In this document: positions 55,201 to 64,000 of the stretch, in pieces
How the letters are laid out: the number at the start of each line of letters is the position of its first letter
How positions within the stretch are numbered: the stretch's first letter is position 1
NCBI RefSeq assembly: GCF_010183535.1
Contig: NC_071331.1
Coordinates: 7,502,001-7,566,000, forward strand
Origin: Caenorhabditis remanei
Lineage: Eukaryota; Nematoda; Chromadorea; Rhabditida; Rhabditidae
DNA: 64,000 nt
Direction: 5' to 3'
The notes under the pieces: generated by a model
Seen by the model: the letters and a program-made list of their open reading frames with translations, nothing else
Told to the model about the DNA's origin: nothing
Database searches by the model: none
Position numbers and translations under genes: made by a program

Positions 55201-55492
55201 TTGAAAAAAGTTTTCAGTCAAAGAAATGCATTTCTATTTTATCCACTCATTGTGCAATACTGTTTCAAACTAATCAAATTTTCAAATCCATTTTCTGAAA
55301 CACACTTGATTTCTAATTGTCTTTTTTTCAGCCCCCGCCAAATCCATCAAACCAGGAAACCCAGTCTCTCTTCCAACTATTGCCCCACTTGTCGTCAAAT
55401 GGTCTGATTTGAATAATGTGAAAATTAACGAACAAATCGGACAGAACTTCGAGAAACGTGTGGACTCTCATGTTTGGTGGCCGAATAAGTAA
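52269..55492 (+). CDS. Small secreted protein, 3 exons, family unknown
   Basis: Exons 52269-52388, 55036-55096, 55332-55492 give 113 aa with all phases consistent (0, then 1) and good GTGAGT donors and TTTTCAG/TTTTTCAG acceptors. Residues 1-17 (MIRLIAISISIINVVIS) look like a signal peptide, with cleavage probably before QDNAAD. The mature part has no cysteines, membrane span or domain I know; features are DWFGSD, a Pro/Val-rich middle (PGNPVSLPTIAPLV) and a C-terminal HVWWPNK. Intron 1 is 2647 bp and contains a long palindromic transposon (53075-54869). No poly(A) signal is evident just after the stop codon. The model rests on splice motifs and frame only. Confidence 0.6.
53075..54869. mobile_element. 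1.8-kb near-perfect palindromic transposon in an intron
   Basis: Left ACATGGAATGATCGCG and right CGCGATCATTCCATGT, with arms of about 800 bp each around a loop near 53880-54060. If the ends are CATGG...CCATG, both sides have TTA, a 3-bp target duplication of the PIF/Harbinger type. Mirrored frames (53303-53503 minus, 54402-54641 plus) differ by only a few residues, so the arms are young or kept alike. No transposase was found. Confidence 0.8.
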
Positions 55493-57650
55493 TTTTTTGT
55501 GTATAAATGTTTTTTTTAATATTTTAGTAAAATTGAGTTTCACAATTCACAGGTACTCAAGGCGAGGAAGAAAAATTTCATTTTCAACTCTTTTGTTCAG
55601 GTGCTGCTAAATCTGAACAGTTTCTCAATTGAAAATATTCTGTTTCAAACAGGAAATATTGGTTTTGAAGTTTTTGGGTAGCTCACGCAGATGTTTTTAA
55701 ATATTCGTCATAACCATTTCATGAAATTGCGATGTTGTTCTTGAAATTTCATCCCCGATACTTTGATATGGTAATGGTTTGTTTAACTGCAATTGTCTTC
55801 TCTCACAGTCATTGAGCACACCATGAAACTGGTAATAATTCAGTTTCAGGATGTTATACATATTGAAAGTGAGCAGTGAGGCAAACTCAATGAAATCAGG
55901 AAAAACAAACTCAATTTAAGTTTTTAACCAATTAACGAATAACATGCCAATACTTCCGAAAAGATTTTATTCAAGATAGATATTCAGTATTCTTTAATTT
56001 CACAATCAGGGATGAGATTTATTTGAAACAGTTAGAAATTCATAAGAAGAAGAGATTGTGAATTACTATGGATTTGTTATGAAACTCAACTCAGTTTTAG
56101 CCCACAATTGAAATGGGAATTTAGCAGACTAGTCAAAAACGGCTTCAAAAATGGGTACCTATTTTTGAGAAAACTTTTCTGGAATTTTTTGAAATTTCGG
56201 AGTAAAAGTGCTTAAATTACCATACATGTTCAGTTTTTTGCCCAATTCTTGAAAACTAGACTTTTTCCAAAAAAAATTTTTTTTTGTTTTTTAATTTTTA
56301 CAAAATTTTTGGTATGCGCACGGCCCGGCCAGTAGTAAGTCTGGAAATTAGCATTCAACTTGAAATATCAGAAGTTTCAAAAACTAAAACGCACCATATC
56401 AGCAAAACTGTGAACTCGGAACAGAAACCCGTGGAAAAAACAATTCCTCAGAAAAAACTCAAGTAATCCTTTCTGCTTGAAACGGGAAATCCTTCAATCT
56501 ATTGCCACGAAACGATTCTTACAACAGCGCTCCACCAAAACTGGAGAAAATAGTGAGAAAAGTTGAGAGACGCAGCGAAAATGAGGCTTTCAGTAGAGCG
56601 CGGTTGTAGAAACTGTGTTTCGCTGATGAGATCTGCAGAAAAAAGTCTAAAGTCAATGTTTCACGAATTTCATTTTTAAGGAACTGTTTTTGAATAGTCA
56701 TATTATATCTAAAATGTTTCGGTTTCAAAACCAACAGAATTATGTGACTCTAGAAAATAGTCACTGAGATTGATATTTTTAAAAATCTTAAATATCATAT
56801 TTAAGACGCACTCTCGGAGTCGATCGAGCATCGATCAATAGACCATGTTCACCCGAAAAAAGTTGACCAACTCCGATTTGCCAATCCTTTTGACCAAAAA
56901 TAGTATAAAGTGTTCTCAGCAAATTGGGGTACTTTTTGGCCAGGTCAGTCACCTGAGTACCTAGAAAAATCAAAAAATCGATTTTTTTTTGAAAATTTTT
57001 CATGAAGTAGTTAGGTATGAAATCTGAACGGGAAATTATTGTATTGCCTAGTTGCATTTTGAGAATCATTTTGTAGTCTGCTGTTTGTCTGCGGTTCTTA
57101 GGAGAGGCTAGGCCATATTTGGCGTTGGCTGACAAGTAGTCCGGGTCAGACGGATATCATACATGGACGTAAGTCTCTCGAACATGAGCCAGATGGGGAA
57201 TACGTACAGTATTAATTTGGATAAGCAGATGTGCAATTTCTATCATTCCAAGGTCATAAATCGGGTCCCGTCACTCTCTAGTTGTTAGACCAATAAAAAT
57301 GTTCATGATTTACAACTTCGGCACAGCTGTCTACCACTCAACCCCACTCCGACCCCTTAATATTGGTACTAATTGCAACACCAACAGATTTTCCTAATAT
57401 CCATGAGAACGACAACACAGACTGCACAAGCCACGCCCACTTTTCCCTGGAGCATGATGGGCGTGGTTTGGTATTAGAAGACATATCTCTCCGAGTTTCT
57501 CGTCATTCCAAGATTTGCCTCCCGGACATGGCAGTCGACAATCGGCTATTTGATTTTTATTGAATCACTAACTTTTATTCATTTTCCTGGTATTTTATTT
57601 ACTGTCCTGCTGTTCATGAAGGCCACACAATAGTGAGTTATATTTAGTTA
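55493..57650. other. Intergenic DNA without a supported gene
   Basis: AT-rich DNA with a small foldback at 56519-56610. The minus frame at 56788-57135 (115 codons) lacks any recognisable motif and lies in sequence resembling dispersed non-coding repeat. The frame at 57363-57563 is also unsupported. A short inverted word pair, ccacgccc/gggcgtgg, is at 57433-57464. Confidence 0.5.
56519..56610. mobile_element. Small foldback related to 45081-45320
   Basis: Inverted ends 'ttacaacagcgctccac' and 'gtagagcgcggttgtagaa', with central 'gttgagagacgcag'. Confidence 0.55.
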
Positions 57651-58035
57651 CAGTGTCGGTCAAAAGGTTGTAAACTTTGGCACATTTTCAGTTGAAAAAA
57701 TTGTCCATCAAATAGATTTTTAATGAATTTTACAGATCAAAAAAATAGCTTTATTTGTGTAGTCGACAACTTTTTTGTACGGACTCTCCTTAGAGAATTA
57801 CATATCGACAAAGTAACTTCTCCCCCTCAAATCGACGGATTTTAGTGCAATTTTCGAGCTCTCCGCCTAAACGACCATAACTCTCTAGGGAGTGCCCGTA
57901 CAAAAAAGTTGTCAACTACAAAAATAAAGCTCTACTTGTGATCTATAAACTGCATAAACTATCGATATTGTGAGACTATCAGGGAAGCCGTGCCACCGTC
58001 ACAAAGTTGACAATTTTCAACAAAAACTGCAAGTG
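57651..58035. mobile_element. Degenerate MITE with mariner-like end
   Basis: Begins 'cagtgtcggtcaaaagg' after TTA. It contains an internal inverted pair ('gacaacttttttgtacgg' at about 57768 and 'gtacaaaaaagttgtc' at about 57897). The last part ('aagctctacttgtgatct', 'cacaaagttgacaattttc') is the inverse of sequence at 59934-60080. It abuts the first recognisable exon of the next gene. Confidence 0.55.
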
Positions 58036-58679
58036 TCGCCTTTCATTTCTTCAAAAGATATTGCCCGCTTGTTTGCTGTTTGGATAAGGAGGATTCCACC
58101 AGCGGGGGTCTATGAGAAAGATGAATCGTTTGCCAACAAGACGGCGAGGCTGTGGGATCCAAAGACAAGACTTAATATCCTTTTGAGTGGTACTTTAAAT
58201 AGAGGCTCAAAAAACGAGAGCTCGAAAGTCTTTGCTAGATTTAGCTGGGTGCTTTCTTTCGTTTTTTTTTTCCTTTCTAATTTTTCTTTTTTCTAGAAAT
58301 CTGTCACTCAAGGTCTGGGGCAAAGGACCCTCGAGGTCCCGGCCCAAGGAGGAGGAAAAAGAACCCTCCAGGTGACCCACCACACGTAAGTTTACATATT
58401 TATTGCCATTCATAGCTATTTTTTGTATTTCAGGACATTAATGGAGATGGGCCCAGTGCGCTGCCGCATTATTGTGGCGACATACTTCCTCCAGGTGCAT
58501 GGCATCTGGGTTCTCCACCCAGAAGACCGTATGGTCTTCCTGGTGGAGAACCCGGGGTCTATGTACCCAGTGGAGTGCGTGAGCGTCTTCCCATGGACCA
58601 CCAACCAGCCACCACCGTAGCAACCGCAATGATCAGTCAATGGGAAGACAATGATAAAACAATTGTTCTTTGTTTTTGA
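58036..58679 (+). CDS. Pro/Gly-rich multi-exon gene, 5' part not found
   Basis: Three blocks joined in phase 0: up to 58248, 58296-58385 and 58434-58679, with introns of 47 and 48 bp (donors GTGCTT and GTAAGT; acceptors ttttctag and tatttcag). Features in order are KDIARLFAVWIRRIPP, YEKDESF and LLSG (block 1), then a GP-rich basic stretch (GPKDPRGPGPRRRKKNPPG), then Pro/Gly-rich sequence ending ISQWEDNDKTIVLCF and TGA. AATAAA starts 11 nt after the stop (58690), supporting a real 3' end. No ATG or clear acceptor exists before block 1, where a MITE (57651-58035) adjoins, so the 5' end may lie upstream or have been destroyed. Not a typical cuticle collagen; function unknown. Confidence 0.5.
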
Positions 58680-58689
58680 ATAACTTTTA

Positions 58690-58695
58690 AATAAA
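58690..58695 (+). terminator. Poly(A) signal of the Pro/Gly-rich gene
   Basis: AATAAA 11 nt after the TGA at 58677-58679. Confidence 0.55.
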
Positions 58696-59023
58696 ATAGA
58701 TGTTTCGCTGATTTAATAAATTTTCCTCATAGGTACAAACTGTGTTTGAGTTACTTTTGTTTTCTTTCAGAGGGGTACCCAGGAAAGACACACCGCTGGA
58801 AAAATAAATTTTGAATCGGAAAGTAGAAAAACAGTGTTTGGAAAAATAAAAAAACTTGAAAAGAATTTGAAAATCTTACTCATCCATACCGCTCCGTTAT
58901 CCCCTCCATCCATCATCCACTTGCCAAATCGGATGGATGCCCGTGAGATTCGTCTACTTTACCAGCCGTAATCATAATCTGGATATGTACATGTTCACTA
59001 AGATAAACAATGTATTTTAAAAA

Positions 59024-59239
59024 ATGTCAGAATCTTGGATTTTAGACCAGCAAAGTTCCGAACAAATTTTTGAATCGAACAGATATCTATCAGCTATTCG
59101 AAAAACATGGAGAGTAGCCACGGGCATCCGGACATCTAGACGCACAGACATATCTGTCTTTAGGGAAATTGACGGAGATTTGTGGTTTGATCTGACTGGT
59201 GGCCATGTCGTCTTACTGTATAAAAACAGTGTATCCTAA
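59024..59239 (+). CDS. Possible small single-exon protein (71 aa)
   Basis: ATG in an 'aaaaATGtcag' context, 71 codons (MSESWILDQQSSEQIF..., ending GGHVVLLYKNSVS), polar with no signal peptide. Overlapping AATAAA motifs lie at 59286-59295, about 47 nt after the stop, followed by a repeat. Composition looks coding, but there is no known motif, and it could be the last exon of a larger or broken gene. Confidence 0.33.
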   Translation: MSESWILDQQSSEQIFESNRYLSAIRKTWRVATGIRTSRRTDISVFREIDGDLWFDLTGGHVVLLYKNSVS

Positions 59240-59921
59240 GTGAGAAGGATGAAATGTGATAATTCTTGCTGTAATTTTTTGTAGAAATAAATAAAGTTCT
59301 ATGAAAGTTTTTTTCCCTCGGCCCGGTCGGTCCGGGTTCAAAAAGGGTTACTCATTTTTTAACAACTTTATTTTTTTTTAGAATTTCAAATTTAGTAATT
59401 TAATGAATACTTTCGCATAATTATGAAAAACTTAATTACTTAATGAAACTGATAGATTTGGAATTGCGAATAAATTGAGTGACCAAAACATCAAATCACA
59501 TACCGTCGATTTTCCATTTTCAGAAAAATTCGTCCGAGCACAATTTTTAAATCTTTTTCTTGTTTCACTCCAGTGTTGCATGGAAGTGAAAATTTTATAA
59601 ATTTTACTACATCCACCTACCAATTAGTATTTGAAAGGTTTGAACAAAAAACGTAATAATTGAAACAGAAAATGAGAGAAAAAATAACTAATTTTTAGAA
59701 GATGCCTAGGATTCAGCTTTGGAATGAAACTGATATCATAAATTCAGATGCTCGTTGTCAATATTCCTATGCTCGTTGTCAATATTGATATTAATATTGG
59801 ACCATAGCTACCCACACTATCAGAATATTGTGAAATGGCTAAAAAAAATTATCTGGCTACAAAAATTGTTTGTGTATTTTACTTATGTGCAACACCTCTA
59901 CTAAATCCTGACATACAGTAC

Positions 59922-60260
59922 TGGTCATGAAGAATGCGACATTTGCAGTTTTTAGTTAAAATGGTCAACTTTGTGAATGTGATACGGCCTCCCTGATGTC
60001 ATCGCGATATCGATTGTTTATGGACTATACAGATCACAAGTAGAGCTTTATTTTTGTAGTTGACAACTTGTTTGTACGAATTCATGGAAAGAAGTTATCA
60101 ATCGTCAAAGAAATTTATCCTAATTGTTGTCCTTTTTCAGAGCTAAAAGGGAAGATTTTTGAGATGTTTACATTGACTGCCTGTAACTTCTCAGAATGAA
60201 TTTGTGCAAAAAAGTTGTCAACTACAAAAAATGAAGTTCTACTTGTGATCTGTATAGTCC
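59922..60260. mobile_element. MITE related to 57651-58035
   Basis: Begins 'cagtactggtcatgaagaat' after TA. An inverted pair 'cagatcacaagtagagctt' (60030) and 'agttctacttgtgatctg' (60233) folds around about 60130. It shares words with 57880-58030 in the opposite direction. Confidence 0.55.
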
Positions 60261-60518
60261 ATAAATTCGGTTCGACTGTCATAGATGCTTGGCTTGTCTC
60301 GTACAGCCAAATGCTCGCAAACTCCTTGAATTTTTACGAGGAGTCTTGCGAGTCTTAATAAGAATGAACAAAGGTTGAATTTAGGGTTTTTACTGCACGT
60401 TGAAAAATATTTTCGTAAATGTTCTGATTTTCCTGCCATATTCAAAATTGGTTTTTAACTTTTGAAAGAAGTTCTTTTGTCAAAAAGCTAAAACGGTACA
60501 TATTAGCACGACACGCTT

Positions 60519-60629
60519 CTCACAACCACGCTCTACAGAACGGAAGAAAATTGTGTGCAAAATTGAGAGACTCAGAGAAAAAGTGAATTTTCGAATTTTC
60601 TATGTTATATCGGTGGAGCGCAGTTGTAA
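60519..60629. mobile_element. Small foldback related to 45081-45320
   Basis: Inverted ends 'tcacaaccacgctctac' and 'ggtggagcgcagttgta'; centre 'attgagagactcagag' resembles the other two copies. Confidence 0.55.
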
Positions 60630-60944
60630 AAACTGAGCCGAGTTGATAGAAAAGTTTACTAAAATATTTCAACGTGTACTAATACCCATATCTCTCAATC
60701 GTTTATTATTATTTTTTTTCCACCTCAAATGAAAAGCGCCAGCTACGAGAACGAGACGAGCCGAGCACCTATGCGAGCCGCGCCGGGCCGGGACGAGGCG
60801 AGCATAAGCGAGAAGATTCTCGCGAGACGACACTTTAATATAGACGTTCCCTAGAAAAGAATAAAAAACTAACACGTTTCAAGAATAAAACAAATTTATT
60901 CCAAAAGTTTACTCTAATACTGTTTTTATCGTTGTCCTCTCTCA

Positions 60945-61151
60945 CTAACGAACCACAATAATCTCATTCTGTTGTTGACGTCTTCTCATCATAAAAACGC
61001 CTCCAGCAATCGACGCCGAAACGGCAATTCCGCCACAGACACCCAGAATAATGATCCATGCAGCAACTCTTCCGTTTTCTGTCAACTCCTCCGCATTGGT
61101 GATCGACAAGGAAATCGCAAGAATGAAGATTGAAAAAATCCAGTTGAGCAT
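60945..61151 (-). CDS. Small single-pass membrane protein (68 aa)
   Basis: Begins at the ATG at 61151-61149. Residues 1-20 (MLNWIFSIFILAISLSITNA) form a likely signal peptide, then a ~10-residue acidic segment (EELTENGR), a glycine-rich membrane span (about 30-52, ILGVCGGIAVSASIAGGVF), and a short basic/Gln tail (MMRRRQQQNEIIVVR). A minus-strand AATAAA lies at 60900-60895, 45 nt past the stop. The tail and Gly-rich span closely parallel those of the divergent neighbour at 61374-61517. A plausible function is a small membrane regulator or receptor subunit, but that is a guess. Single exon. Confidence 0.65.
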   Translation of the reverse strand: MLNWIFSIFILAISLSITNAEELTENGRVAAWIIILGVCGGIAVSASIAGGVFMMRRRQQQNEIIVVR

Positions 61152-61373
61152 ATTTGAGCAGGCAGGGGACGGTAGAGTTTTCAGTTGAATTCGATTTCAA
61201 ATTTGTATTTTTGAAAATTGAAGGCTTGCCTGGAAATCACGGGGCTTATATAGGGTAAGTCTTATCAGAAAAGGTTATCAATAACGAACGTGTCCTCAAT
61301 ATTTTTTCTGTTCTAATTTCCCTCATTTTTCATTCATTTCCTATTAATCCTCCCAACCAACCAACAAATCAAA
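61152..61373. promoter_or_regulatory. Shared divergent promoter
   Basis: 222 bp between two head-to-head small genes. Contains a TATA-like CTATATAAG reading toward the minus gene (61253-61245) and two GATA-type sites (CTTATCA 61261-61267, TTATCA about 61275). In Caenorhabditis, TGATAA sites often mark intestinal ELT-2 targets, so gut expression is possible (inference). Confidence 0.45.
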
Positions 61374-61517
61374 ATGAGTGATCAAGAAACTGGTCTCGGA
61401 TTGATTATCTTCTTTGCTGTCCTTGGAGCTGGTTTCATTTCAATATCGGTTGGAGCTGCGATGTTTTTCATGAGAAGACGGAATCAGCAACAGCAGCAAG
61501 TCGTTGTGGTGCATTGA
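61374..61517 (+). CDS. Small membrane protein (47 aa)
   Basis: ATG at 61374 with AAA before it; 47 codons to TGA. A short polar start (MSDQETGLG) precedes a hydrophobic Gly-rich span (about residues 8-31, LIIFFAVLGAGFISIS, then VGAAMFF), followed by MRRRNQQQQQVVVVH. There is no signal peptide, so the span may act as a signal anchor. The span plus MRRR-(Q)n-valine tail is a clear relative of the minus-strand neighbour, which suggests an inverted duplication of a micropeptide gene. No AATAAA appears immediately downstream, although AATAAA-like sequence occurs near 61581. Too short for most gene callers. Confidence 0.58.
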   Translation: MSDQETGLGLIIFFAVLGAGFISISVGAAMFFMRRRNQQQQQVVVVH

Positions 61518-62076
61518 GAATCTTCTTGATACGAAAAGGATGATCCATGAATATTAAACTTTCAAGACAGTCAGAATTATCAATAAATTTTTATGAGTCT
61601 CTTTGTGAATCAGGGAGATCAAAGAAGTAATAGAAGAGCGATTTCCTTCGTTGAAAAATTTCTCGTTGACACAGTGTTTTTCGAAAAAAAGGCGGAAGAT
61701 TTTGTGCAATTTTCGAGGCTCGCATTCAAGGGTTTTCCATCTATCGATTTTCATTTTTTAAACAAATTGTCCGATTCCGAAGTTAATGTTGAATAGATGT
61801 GCAACTGACTTTAACACATTTTTGAAACGGGAACAGTTACTGTTTTAGTCGCTTGACTAATTTCTTGAATTAAGAACGCACTGTTCCGGTATTATTACAG
61901 TCAAAGAGTACACTAATCATCAAATTTTTTGCTGGGTATAAGTACTTCATTCAAAATATGAATTGTATCTTCGAGAACATATTAAGGGACTATCATGTGT
62001 AATTCACTTTATTAAAATATCATGTCATCGGGAAACCGCAGAAATAACATGATAACAGTCCATGCTAGAACAATCT
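61518..62076. other. Intergenic DNA
   Basis: AT-rich; the overlapping frames 61554-61754 (minus) and 61593-61796 (plus) are antisense shadows of each other with no motif or start context. Nothing else recognised. Confidence 0.45.
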
Positions 62077-62112
62077 TTTTTCAGTACTTGAATGATTTTA
62101 TTGAAACCACGA

Positions 62113-62506
62113 CTAGCGTCCCCCGCCTCCCGGCGGGCTCCGCAGTACTCGGCTGCGCCTCGTGCTCAGTGTTTAGCAAGTTTCAAGTTCAGAAATTAGT
62201 TTGCTCGACTTGAAGGAGAATAAAAGAATGATTTTAAGTTCAAAACAATGGCACTCGTTGTAAGTCGACTCGTCCTATTTTTCCCATGTTCGATCGGGAA
62301 ATCCAGAACTTTTACAATCTATCCTCACAAAATCTTTTAAAAAGTTCTTACAACGGGTCATCATTTTTCGATTGACCCTGTTTCCGGTTAGTACGTTTTC
62401 GTTCGGCAACTGCCGCCTTTTTATCTGCTCACGCTTTACTCGGCAAACTACGGCAACTTTCAGTTTCAGGTTTTTTAGTACTTGAATGATTTTATTGAAA
62501 CCACGA
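62113..62506 (-). mobile_element. Short Helitron, minus strand, possibly part of a tandem array
   Basis: Read on the minus strand, the element starts TCGTGGTTTCAATAAAATC at 62506 and ends in a GC-rich hairpin region ('gcggagcccgccgggaggcg') and CTAG at 62116-62113. The next bases are again TCGTGGTTTCAATAAAATC. A 30-bp sequence is thus present at both 62083-62112 and 62477-62506, placing a second 5' end right after the first 3' end. The 3' end is close to that of H1 (1440-1484). No coding. Confidence 0.6.
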
Positions 62507-62509
62507 CTC

Positions 62510-63480
62510 AAAAATACTAATGACTCCTGGCATATTTTTGAATCAAATCATGGTTTTGAAACATTCATCAAGTGTCCTAAAATCAATCTGACTGATATAA
62601 AAATTTAGCTGAAAATAATATTTTAAAAAGTGTTTCGCTGTTTAATGTTCACATAATGTTGTTTTTGGTTTACAAATAGTTGTTTAATGGATTGGTAACC
62701 GGAAAAAGTAATATCCGTTTCACAGTGTTCCGAAAAAAGTAATAAAGAAGAAATGTTCAGTCTTACTCAAACTTGGTGTTTTACTCATCCTTATTTTTTA
62801 TGCTGGAAGTTGTTTCTAACTTACATTTTCGTTTCTTTATTTTCTAGAATGATCCATTCAACTCAGAAAATTCCACTTTCATCTGACACATTTGTGTTCA
62901 AGTTTTCAAAACTATGCAATAAAGTTTACCTGTTTTTTTTATTGTACAAATTTATTGTTTTTCTTGTCGAAATTGATCATTTGCTTTATTGCCTTCGATA
63001 TATTTCCAGTAAACGACAAAAAACTCGATTTGCTCATATTTAATGTTGGAAATCATTCTCAAAAATTTATTTTTAACTCGGAAGCTTCAGATAAATAAAT
63101 AAAATTCAGTCGATATCTTTGAAACCAGTATATATTAATTCGATAATGTATTCATTTATTGTGATTCTATTTCATTGGAATCACTTGTTGTACAACTGAA
63201 ATGGAAAAGAAATGTGTGTTTCAACAAAATCCCATTAAAAGTTTTGATTGCAATAACTCAGTAATTTGTAGCATTTTATGAATAAAATTTGCAAGAAATG
63301 TTATCTATCTTGATAAACTTCGTCGAAAAAAACAACTGATTCTTGTTTCATTTGAATCGTTTATGAAAATACAGGAACAGGAGAAAAAAACTAGGTTTCA
63401 ATGTCAATGGCATAATGTTCGGACTCAAATATTTTTCCGCAAGTTTTCTAGTGACAGCAATCATGTTAGACACTCTCTTC
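62510..63480. other. AT-rich DNA, no supported gene
   Basis: The frame 62753-63043 (96 codons, Phe/Leu-rich) has no motif and lies in AT-rich DNA. A 'ttattttctag' acceptor-like site is at about 62850, but no exon chain could be built. Confidence 0.45.
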
Positions 63481-63488
63481 AAACTTAT

Positions 63489-63771
63489 CATACTTGTCAC
63501 GGGCCGGGCCCGCTAAAAAAATCTTCCGGCCCGTTCGGCCCGTCAAAATATTGAAAAAAAAATCAGCCGATGATCAGAATCAGGATCAAGAACTTGCTGG
63601 AGGCTTCTGAAAGTAGTCTAATCGAATCCCCCGACCTCGATTTAGTATAAACCGAAGAAAAAATTTAATTTCCAAAACTTTCAATTCTATTTTTCAAAAA
63701 TAATTTTTTGCTGCGGGCCGGCCCGGTCCCTGAAATTTTCAGCGAGCCCGGCCCGTGATTTGACAAGTATG
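63489..63771. mobile_element. GC-rich-ended foldback (MITE)
   Basis: Inverted ends 'catacttgtcacgggccggg' and 'cggcccgtgatttgacaagtatg' (right end 63771), with GGCCCG-rich arms around an AT-rich centre. Resembles the GC-rich patch at 59317. No target duplication determined. Confidence 0.65.
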
Positions 63772-64000
63772 AAACTTATAACCGATTCGAAACAGGCAAA
63801 AATGGTTTTTTTTTTCATTGATGCATTGATCAATTTTGGTTTTAGGTTCCACGTTTCAAGAAGCATCAGAAATTTCAATTTGGTGTTAGATTCGTAATGT
63901 GTTTTTCAACTTTTTTTGAACAAAGAGTATTGTTTGACTAGAAAATTCATTAAATTGTGCGTTTCTATTGGAAATCATACATTCTTCCTTCTCTTCAAAC

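Larger units (their letters stand above)
59300..60890. other. Intergenic DNA with MITEs
   Basis: Contains GC-rich 'cggcccggtcggtccgg' (59317), a tandem 'atgctcgttgtcaatatt' pair (59750-59787), the MITE at 59922-60260, a foldback at 60519-60629 and a GC-rich 'gccgcgccgggccgggac' patch (60777). No gene is supported. Confidence 0.5.

Noticed and set aside
56788..57135. 115-codon minus-strand frame
   Set aside because: No motif, no splice or poly(A) context; sequence resembles dispersed non-coding repeat.
62753..63043. 96-codon Phe/Leu-rich frame
   Set aside because: AT-rich composition can produce it; no motif, start context or exon chain supports it.
1..64000. tRNA, rRNA or SL RNA genes
   Set aside because: I found no cloverleaf, rRNA or spliced-leader sequence; only isolated B-box-like words at about 14209 and 14908.

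Overview
The window looks like a chromosome arm of a Caenorhabditis nematode (genus level only). It is AT-rich, its introns are short with TTTTCAG-type acceptors, it carries srt-class chemoreceptor genes, and it is dense with nematode-type mobile DNA: Helitrons, foldback elements, a BEL/Pao LTR retrotransposon and CR1-like fragments. Nothing bacterial is present: no operons, no ribosome binding sites, no CRISPR array.

Layout. 1-13.8 kb is a very recent direct duplication (copy A 303-7997, copy B 8712-13767). Each copy holds head-to-tail non-autonomous Helitrons, a 5'-truncated non-LTR retrotransposon, a foldback element and exon 1 of an srt gene. Copy A has one extra Helitron (1485-4122) that contains a 60-bp minisatellite, and its srt copy is only an exon-1 fragment. 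12957-19082 is a complete five-exon srt gene. 19-25.4 kb is repeat-rich intergenic DNA. 25415-39691 is a young, 14.3-kb BEL/Pao retrotransposon with 805-bp LTRs. 42159-47700 is a second complete srt gene, and its flanks to about 51.8 kb are an older duplicate of the 12.6-21.2 kb region. 49297-50871 and 53075-54869 are long palindromic DNA transposons. The last 12 kb holds a small secreted-protein gene (52269-55492), a proline/glycine-rich gene with no visible 5' end (58036-58679), a divergent pair of tiny membrane proteins (60945-61151 minus, 61374-61517 plus), more foldbacks and a minus-strand Helitron end.

Most notable object. The BEL/Pao element carries about 5 kb of extra sequence between its 5' LTR and gag. 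This contains two intron-bearing accessory genes: one with a T1-type BTB domain followed by an RRM, and one with a coiled coil, zinc knuckles and a Gln-rich tail that resembles a second nucleocapsid. Each has its own nearby splice acceptor and internal poly(A) signal. The 3' half encodes Gag, then protease, reverse transcriptase, RNase H and integrase. The splice structures are inferred from splice-site motifs and reading-frame continuity and have not been tested with RNA data.

Second notable object. In copy B the Helitron array is bounded on both sides by halves of a local dispersed repeat whose uninterrupted form is visible at 25201-25270. This gives exact 5'-TC and CTAG-3' element ends.
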